This document shows positions 58,414 through 64,000 of a DNA stretch of 64,000 bases, piece by piece. The notes under the pieces were generated by a model. The model was not told the DNA's origin, did no database searches, and was given only the letters and a program-made list of their open reading frames with translations. The position numbers and the translations under genes were made by a program. The stretch is from the NCBI GenBank assembly GCA_023382055.1, contig JAMCQN010000030.1, positions 57,425 to 121,424 on the forward strand, in the 5' to 3' direction. The first letter of the stretch is position 1. Each line of letters opens with the position of its first letter. Source of the stretch: Chloroflexota bacterium (GTDB lineage Bacteria > Chloroflexota > Anaerolineae > J036 > Brachytrichaceae).

Positions 58414-60840
58414 TCATGGCTGCGCGAGCCGGATTGCCAGGCCGCTGAAACGCCCGGATTTGCGCCGATGCTGTGCCTCGGCCAGGTTTGCGGTGCGCGC
58501 GGGCTGTTCGGGGCCGTTCTTCACAGCCATCGCCAGCGCGCGTTTACTGCCCACCATGACGACGATCTTGCGGGCGCGCGTCACGGCGGTGTATACGAGT
58601 TTGCGCTCCAGCAGCATGTAGTGTTGCATCAACAGGGGAATGACGCATACCGGGTACTCGCTCCCCTGCGCCTTGTGGATGCTCATCGCATAGGCCAGGG
58701 TAATCTGGTCCAGTTCCGAAAAGTCATAATCGACGTTGCGGCCGTCCTCTAGCTGCACTTTAAGGTACTGATCTTCCAGATTGATGGCGGTCACGATTCC
58801 TGTATCGCCGTTGAAGACATCCTTGTCGTAGTTGTTGCACAATTGCAGGACCTTGTCGCCGCTGCGCAGGGTCCTGCCGCCGAATTGCTTTTGCGGACGG
58901 CCGGCGCGCTCCGGATTCAAAGCGGCCTGCAGCGCCTCATTCAGCGCCGCAACGCCGCACTTGCCGCGGTGTGTCGGCACGAGCACCTGAATATCGGCAG
59001 GCGAATACCCAAACTTGGCAGGTATACGGTGCGTCACCAGGTCGACGACTAGTTCGGCCGCCTGCTCAGGATCTTCCTGTACAAAGAAGAAAAAGTCGTT
59101 GATCGGCGCGCCCGTCCGCGGCATCTGGCCCTGGTTGATCAGGTGAGCGTTCGTCACAATGGCGCTGTCGGCGGCCTGCCGGAATATCTGATTGAGCTTC
59201 ACGACCGGGACGATGCCGCTGGCGATGATATCGGCCAGTACATTGCCCGCGCCGACGCTTGGCAACTGGTCGGCATCGCCGACCAGCAGCAGGTGTGTGC
59301 CGCTGGCGACGGCCTTCAGCAGGGTGTTCATCAACAGGATATCGATCATGCTGCATTCGTCGACGATAACGATGTCTGCCGGTATCGTGTTATCCTGGTC
59401 ATAGAAGGCTTTGCCGCCGGGTTTGATCTGAAGCAGGCGGTGCAGGGTTTTCGCCTCCAGTCCGGTCGCTTCGGACAGGCGCTTTGCAGCGCGCCCCGTC
59501 GGCGCAGCCAGCACCACAGACTTCCTTTGGGCGATGAGTGCGCTGATGAGGGCTCGCATGCTGGTTGTTTTGCCGGTGCCCGGCCCGCCCGTGATCACCC
59601 CGACCATCTGCGCCAGCGCCATTTTCACCCCTTCCTGCTGCCGCTCGGACAGCCTCAGTTGTTGCTTTTCCGCAAGGTAATCAAACATGACGGCAAAGCT
59701 GGCGCGGCCAAACTCAGCCAGCCTGTCTCGATAAGGCGGGCAGTTTGCCAGACGGCGCAGGTTGCGGGCGACATTCTGTTCGGCCATATAGAACGGCCAC
59801 AGATAGACAACCTGTTCCGCCAGCGGCACAGACGATATCGACTCGGCAATCGTCCCAAACAGTTCAAGTGTGACATATGGCGCGCGCTCCTCCGAGACCT
59901 GCCCGGTATGGGACTCTGCCCTGGTTTCCATTGATGTGAGTGACTGTGATCCGTCGGTGTTGTTTATCAGGCGCGCCAGATGAGCGCCATTCTCACCGGC
60001 CAGCCCATCAATGGCTGCCTGCACCTGGGGTAGATTCACGGCCAGAAGCTCGGTGGCCTTCTCGGCCAGTTGCGGCCGCGGCAAATAGGTATGGCCTTCA
60101 TCCGACGCTTCGGACAGGACGTGCAGCGCGCCGGCTCGGATGCGTTCCGGATCATCCAGCGCAAACCCCAGCGACTGCGCGATTTTGTCGGCGGTTTTGA
60201 AACCGATACCCCACACCTCGCGCGCCAGGCGATACGGCTGATTCCTGACGACCGATATGGCGGCGTCGTGGTATTGCTTATAAATGCGCACCGCGAGGCT
60301 GGTGCTGATTTCATGTTCGTGCAGGAAAACCATCACTTCCTTGATGGCGCGCTGCTCTTCCCATGCCGCCGTGATCAGCCGACTCTTGTGCGCGCCCAGC
60401 CGGGGCACTTCGCTCAGACGATCCGGCGCGTGCTCGAGGATATCCAGTGTGTCAACCCCGAAGTGATCCACGATCTTGTCTGCCGTGCGGGGGCCGATGC
60501 CTTTGATCAGGCCGCTGCCCAGATACTTGCGGATGCCCTGCGCAGTCGCCGGCAGGACGGATCGATAGTTCTCGACCTTGAATTGCCAGCCGTGCTGGCT
60601 GTGGCGCTGCCAGAAACCGCGCAATTCCAGCGCTTCTCCGGGAGCGACACCCAGCAGCGTACCGATGATGGTGATCAGATTGTCATTGCCGCGCGCATCG
60701 TTTGGAGCGGAGTCGCCGTCGCGGGTATTCTCCGGCAGCAGGCGTGCAATCGTGTACCCGTTTTCCTCATTCTGGTAGGTAATACGCTCGATAACCCCGC
60801 TCAACGTTTTGAACTGGGGCGGATTGTTGGCTGTCATCAT
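58414..60840 (-). CDS. recD2: ATP-dependent RecD-like DNA helicase (RecD2)
   Basis: Superfamily 1 helicase, 808 residues. An N-terminal OB-like and helix-hairpin-helix region (GSGLIKGIGPRTADKIVDHFG) is followed by the helicase core with Walker A GGPGTGKTTSM, Walker B IVIVDECSMID, motif III LLLVGDADQLPSVG and the C-terminal SH3/RecD motif LAYAMSIHKAQGSEYP. RecD2 acts alone without RecBC, in repair. The start at 60840 gives two Met. It is convergent with the FGGY kinase and diverges from the LarA-like gene. Confidence 0.94.
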   Translation of the reverse strand: MMTANNPPQFKTLSGVIERITYQNEENGYTIARLLPENTRDGDSAPNDARGNDNLITIIGTLLGVAPGEALELRGFWQRHSQHGWQFKVENYRSVLPATAQGIRKYLGSGLIKGIGPRTADKIVDHFGVDTLDILEHAPDRLSEVPRLGAHKSRLITAAWEEQRAIKEVMVFLHEHEISTSLAVRIYKQYHDAAISVVRNQPYRLAREVWGIGFKTADKIAQSLGFALDDPERIRAGALHVLSEASDEGHTYLPRPQLAEKATELLAVNLPQVQAAIDGLAGENGAHLARLINNTDGSQSLTSMETRAESHTGQVSEERAPYVTLELFGTIAESISSVPLAEQVVYLWPFYMAEQNVARNLRRLANCPPYRDRLAEFGRASFAVMFDYLAEKQQLRLSERQQEGVKMALAQMVGVITGGPGTGKTTSMRALISALIAQRKSVVLAAPTGRAAKRLSEATGLEAKTLHRLLQIKPGGKAFYDQDNTIPADIVIVDECSMIDILLMNTLLKAVASGTHLLLVGDADQLPSVGAGNVLADIIASGIVPVVKLNQIFRQAADSAIVTNAHLINQGQMPRTGAPINDFFFFVQEDPEQAAELVVDLVTHRIPAKFGYSPADIQVLVPTHRGKCGVAALNEALQAALNPERAGRPQKQFGGRTLRSGDKVLQLCNNYDKDVFNGDTGIVTAINLEDQYLKVQLEDGRNVDYDFSELDQITLAYAMSIHKAQGSEYPVCVIPLLMQHYMLLERKLVYTAVTRARKIVVMVGSKRALAMAVKNGPEQPARTANLAEAQHRRKSGRFSGLAIRLAQP

Positions 60841-61007
60841 TACGTCATTTCGGAACTACACTCTCTGGACCAGATATCTCTAATTATGCCTGTTCCATGC
60901 CGCTCGCGGTTGGAAATGCATGTCCATAAAAGCTAATTGCGAGTATTATTGACCGTGTTCAACCTTGGTGAAAGGCTGACGCATACAGAACATCAGGATG
61001 GTGTTGA

Positions 61008-62261
61008 ATGGATCAACAAAGTCAGGTAGCGTTATTAGATGATATCCGGGTGGTCGCCAAAGTAGAGCAGGGACTGGCCGGATTCGATGCCAGCGGTAAG
61101 CGCCTGCTGGTGATTGTGCCCGACGGCACGCGCACAGCGCCGTTACCGCTGTTGATCCGCGCGATTTACCGCATGGTGGGACGGCAGGCGAAACAGTTCG
61201 ACGTGATGATCGCCCTCGGCACGCACCAAGCGATGAGCGAAGCCGCGCTGGAACATCACCTAGGCATGAGCGCCGTGGAACGCGCGCAGATGGGCAACTT
61301 CCGCGTGATGAATCATGAGTGGTGGGCGCCTGGTACGCTGGTGCAGATCGGCGCCGTGCCTGCCGCGGATGCGCGCGCGATCACGCATGACATCATCTCC
61401 GATGACATACCCGTCGTTATCAACCGCCAGGCGCTGGAACATGACCATATCATCATCTGCGGCCCGGTATTCCCGCACGAATCCGTCGGCTTCAGCGGGG
61501 GCAGCAAATATCTTTTCCCCGGCATTGCCGGTTTCGACACCATCAGCACCTTTCATTGGCTGAACGCGATGTTGACGACGATGGCTGTCATCGGCATCGA
61601 AGATACCCCGGTGCGGCGACTGATCGATAAATACGTCACCTATGTTCAGACGCCAATCACGTGCATTGCGTTTGTCGTCAGCGAGCAGGGCATGCATGCC
61701 GTCTTCACCGGCGATGTCATCACCGCTCAGCGCCAGGCGGCCGAGATATCCGCGCAGGTGCACATCGCCTACCTGGATAAACCCGTACATACGGTAATCG
61801 CCCATGCCGCGGAGCGCTATGACGACCTGTGGACGGGCGGCAAGGCCATGTTCAAGGCCGAACCGGTTGTGCGCGACGGCGGTCGTGTGTTGATCCACGC
61901 ACCCCATATCACCGAAGTCAGCTATACGCATGGCAAGTGGCTGGACGAGGCTGGTTATCATGTGCGCGACTATTTCGCCCTGCAGATGGAGCGTTTCGCG
62001 CATATCCCCAAAGTTGCATTGGCGCACAGCACCAATGTGAAGGGTGCCGGAACCTTTGACCTGCGCACGGGTGTGGAAGCCCCGCGCATCCAGGTTGACA
62101 TTTCGACGCGCATCCCGCGCGAACGCACTGAGCATATCAATTTGGGTTACGTCGATCCGGCGACGGTATCGCTGGAAGAATGGGAGCGCCGCGCCAAAGA
62201 TGATGACGGCATTTTATTCATCCCACATGCCGGGGAATTCCTTTATCGTCTGAAGAAATAA
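61008..62261 (+). CDS. LarA-like nickel-dependent racemase family (DUF2088)
   Basis: Protein of 417 residues in the lactate-racemase (LarA) family. Conserved residues are visible in LLVIVPDGTRTAP, IALGTHQAMSE (catalytic-type His), GPVFPHESVGFSGGSKYLFPG (His and Lys for nickel-pincer binding) and GKAMFKAEPVVRDGG. LarA enzymes racemise alpha-hydroxy acids with a nickel-pincer nucleotide made by LarB, LarC and LarE, none of which is in this window. Substrate unknown. AGGA 10 bases upstream supports the ATG. Confidence 0.87.
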   Translation: MDQQSQVALLDDIRVVAKVEQGLAGFDASGKRLLVIVPDGTRTAPLPLLIRAIYRMVGRQAKQFDVMIALGTHQAMSEAALEHHLGMSAVERAQMGNFRVMNHEWWAPGTLVQIGAVPAADARAITHDIISDDIPVVINRQALEHDHIIICGPVFPHESVGFSGGSKYLFPGIAGFDTISTFHWLNAMLTTMAVIGIEDTPVRRLIDKYVTYVQTPITCIAFVVSEQGMHAVFTGDVITAQRQAAEISAQVHIAYLDKPVHTVIAHAAERYDDLWTGGKAMFKAEPVVRDGGRVLIHAPHITEVSYTHGKWLDEAGYHVRDYFALQMERFAHIPKVALAHSTNVKGAGTFDLRTGVEAPRIQVDISTRIPRERTEHINLGYVDPATVSLEEWERRAKDDDGILFIPHAGEFLYRLKK

Positions 62262-62288
62262 GTGCTACAATCCCCCATAAAGAAACCT

Positions 62289-62302
62289 CATAGATATCTA
62301 TG
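62289..62302. promoter_or_regulatory. 14-base perfect palindrome upstream of the LCP gene
   Basis: CATAGATATCTATG is a perfect palindrome between the LarA-like stop and the LCP start (62334). It may be a regulator site or just AT-rich chance; no paired promoter elements could be confirmed. Confidence 0.2.
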
Positions 62303-62333
62303 TAATATCTAATAACCGATCGCGATCATAGCC

Positions 62334-63875
62334 ATGCCTAGACGAGTTACATCCTTTTTCGAGCTAGTTCTATTGATGGTGGTGATGCTATCGCTGGCGC
62401 TGGGCGTGAACTGGGGTGGGATAGTTACCAATTCGCCTACAGTCATCCAGGCGGCGCCGCCCGAACCAGCGCCGACTGAAGCCGTGCAGGCGGCTACCCC
62501 GCAGCAGGCAGCCGCTGTGGCGGAACCGATCAATGCAACGAAAACGCCGCTGCTCCAGGCGACCCCTGGCGCCGAAGTCAGCCCGACTGTGCAGGCGGAT
62601 GTCTCGATTCCACTGACAGGTACTATCGGCCCTATAGCAACATCGTCGGTCATGAGCGCCAAAGTTCAGATAGAGCCGGGAGACGCGCCGCTGCTGACAC
62701 AGGCGCCCGGCACGATCAATGTGCTTTTGCTGGGTGTCGACTCGTCGGCTGACGAAAGATATTCCCGCACCGACACGATCATCATCGCCAGCATCAATCC
62801 GGATGTGCCTTCAGTCAGCATGTTGTCGATCGCGCGCGATACGCAGGTGCGTATCCCCGATCATACAGATGACCGCATCAACACAGCCTACGAGTTGGGT
62901 TATTTGCGCAACTATCCGGGTGGCGGCCCCGCGTTCCTGTCCGTAGTGCTGCGCAAGAATTTCGGCATACGCATCGACCACTATGTGCGGATCGATTTCG
63001 ACGGGTTTATCAAGGCCGTTGATCTCCTGGGCGGTGTTGAGGTGCTGGCCGAATGTGAATTGCACGACACTTTCCCCGACCGCACCAACTTTAAGCGCAC
63101 TATCGACCTCGACGTTTATCCCGGCAGGGTTTTTCTCGACGGGCAGCAGGCGTTGATGTATTCGCGCTCGCGTTATTCCACTTCGGACTTTGACCGCGCG
63201 CGCCGCCAGCAAAAAGTCATTCGCGCGGTGCTGAGTAAAGCCAAGAGCTCGAATCTGCTGCAAAACGCGCTCGGTCTTTACAACGAAGTTCATCCCTATG
63301 TCGATACCGACCTTGGACTCGACGCCGTGCCTGCGTTCATCAACATCCTCGAACGGATGAACAACCTGTCGATCAAAAGCCGCGTGGTTACGTATCCTGT
63401 GGTGAAAGCGTTCACGCGCAAGGATGGGGCGATGGTACTGCTGCCTACCGACGAGGTCATCCCTTACGTCGCTGAAGCCCTTTCGCCGCCGGCAAGTAAC
63501 CGGGCCGAAGGGCACACGACTGTCGAACTGGTTGACGCTTCAGGGCGCAAGGACATGGGCGCGGTTGCGGCGGAACGGTTGAACTGGGAAGGTTTCACAG
63601 TCGCATCCAGCGTGGTTTCCGACACGGTGGAGGCGCATACGCAGATCATCGATCTCAAGGCGTCGCCTAAAGGTTCGCCGATCCCGCGTCTGGATACTAT
63701 CTTCAATATCGCCAAACGCTATATCCTGTCGGAGCCCGACCCTGCCGGCACAGCGGCTGCCCGTATTATCCTGGGCGCGGACTACAACTCGTGCCCACAG
63801 ACAAATTCCATCGCCGGCGACGTGCCTTTAGCTCCTGATAGCCAGATGATTCCCACCTCGACGCCGCAGAAGTGA
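62334..63875 (+). CDS. LytR-CpsA-Psr (LCP) family protein with LytR_C domain
   Basis: Cell-envelope phosphotransferase, 513 residues. One N-terminal helix (about 10-28), a Pro/Ala/Thr-rich linker, the LCP core (from VLLLGVDSSADE; active-site Asp/Arg in RTDTIII, SIARDTQVRIP, RINTAYELG), and a C-terminal LytR_C domain (VELVDASGRKDMGAV onward). LCP proteins attach glycopolymers to the wall or surface. Its presence agrees with a thick or unusual envelope. It ends 125 bases before the window edge. Confidence 0.93.
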   Translation: MPRRVTSFFELVLLMVVMLSLALGVNWGGIVTNSPTVIQAAPPEPAPTEAVQAATPQQAAAVAEPINATKTPLLQATPGAEVSPTVQADVSIPLTGTIGPIATSSVMSAKVQIEPGDAPLLTQAPGTINVLLLGVDSSADERYSRTDTIIIASINPDVPSVSMLSIARDTQVRIPDHTDDRINTAYELGYLRNYPGGGPAFLSVVLRKNFGIRIDHYVRIDFDGFIKAVDLLGGVEVLAECELHDTFPDRTNFKRTIDLDVYPGRVFLDGQQALMYSRSRYSTSDFDRARRQQKVIRAVLSKAKSSNLLQNALGLYNEVHPYVDTDLGLDAVPAFINILERMNNLSIKSRVVTYPVVKAFTRKDGAMVLLPTDEVIPYVAEALSPPASNRAEGHTTVELVDASGRKDMGAVAAERLNWEGFTVASSVVSDTVEAHTQIIDLKASPKGSPIPRLDTIFNIAKRYILSEPDPAGTAAARIILGADYNSCPQTNSIAGDVPLAPDSQMIPTSTPQK

Positions 63876-63901
63876 CCTAGTTGAGGCTTGGTCACAATTC
63901 A

Positions 63902-64000
63902 TCAGACCGCCTGCATAAACGCTTTGAGGCCGATGTTGAGACTCAAACCATGCTCGAAACGATAAAGCAACGCCATCTGATAGACGAAGATTGCCCCCAA
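63902..64000 (-). CDS. C-terminus of an unidentified gene, truncated by the window edge
   Basis: A minus-strand frame enters from the right edge and ends at TGA (63902-63904). The 32 visible residues (with YQMALLYRFEHGLSLN and GLKAFMQAV) look like an ordinary protein C-terminus, but are too few to name. It may not be a gene. Confidence 0.3.
   Translation of the reverse strand: MGAIFVYQMALLYRFEHGLSLNIGLKAFMQAV

Overview
The window reads as a contiguous piece of a bacterial chromosome, dense in genes and moderately GC-rich. Its mix of genes suggests an aerobic Chloroflexota (Anaerolineae-like) bacterium. This is inference from gene content, not from a marker gene: a SpoVS-like protein in a genome segment with no other sporulation genes, lipoprotein GH57-like and MacA-like proteins, very large polytopic glycosyltransferases with extracytoplasmic tails, a Bacillus-type split cytochrome bc complex, an LCP protein, and short repeats whose coded peptides I associate with Chloroflexota proteins. 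I saw no tRNA, rRNA, CRISPR array, prophage or intact insertion sequence.

Layout. 1-7.5 kb: truncated epimerase, a response regulator/histidine kinase pair, an anchored DsbA-like protein, a GT4 glycosyltransferase plus flippase-like protein, a PHP phosphoesterase and SpoVS. 7.8-12.1 kb: DUF624-like membrane protein, a GH57-like lipoprotein whose catalytic motifs look eroded, and an isochorismatase-fold hydrolase. 12.3-18.4 kb: a MacA-like adaptor, a 963-residue FtsX-type permease and two ABC ATPases, the first with an AbrB-like tail. 18.4-25.5 kb: GIY-YIG protein, BatA/VWA and DUF58 proteins, a decarboxylating dehydrogenase, an unknown membrane protein, a serine hydrolase, a LysE remnant and ArfB. 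25.5-32.5 kb: respiratory block with Rieske/cytochrome b/cytochrome c and succinate dehydrogenase, the latter with two different pairs of membrane anchors. 32.5-37.3 kb: two large glycosyltransferases. 37.3-45.6 kb: pyrF-pyrE-pyrD followed by an arginine block. 45.7-53.2 kb: UvrB, RecQ, a sugar isomerase, a DnaJ-family protein and an APH-like kinase. 53.2-64 kb: aconitase, SDR, FGGY kinase, RecD2, a LarA-like protein and an LCP protein.

The arginine block is the most unusual part. A near-consensus promoter (39803-39830) is followed 7 bases later by a 28-codon reading frame with four Arg codons in six positions, then by an intrinsic terminator just before argC. This has the layout of a ribosome-mediated arginine attenuator with a leaderless leader peptide. 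The operon then encodes ArgC, a GNAT-acetylglutamate kinase fusion, a type 2 argininosuccinate synthase, and a second (type 1) argininosuccinate synthase fused to an N-acetylglutamate synthase-like GNAT domain. The first and next-to-last biosynthetic steps thus sit in one polypeptide.

A second theme is a family of small inverted repeats built from GGAGATTGGAGATT units. They lie inside coding sequence (ArgC and one glycosyltransferase) without breaking the frame. Respiration genes (bc complex, SDH, aconitase) and sugar-acid type genes (SDR, FGGY kinase, LarA-like, sugar isomerase) point to aerobic heterotrophy.
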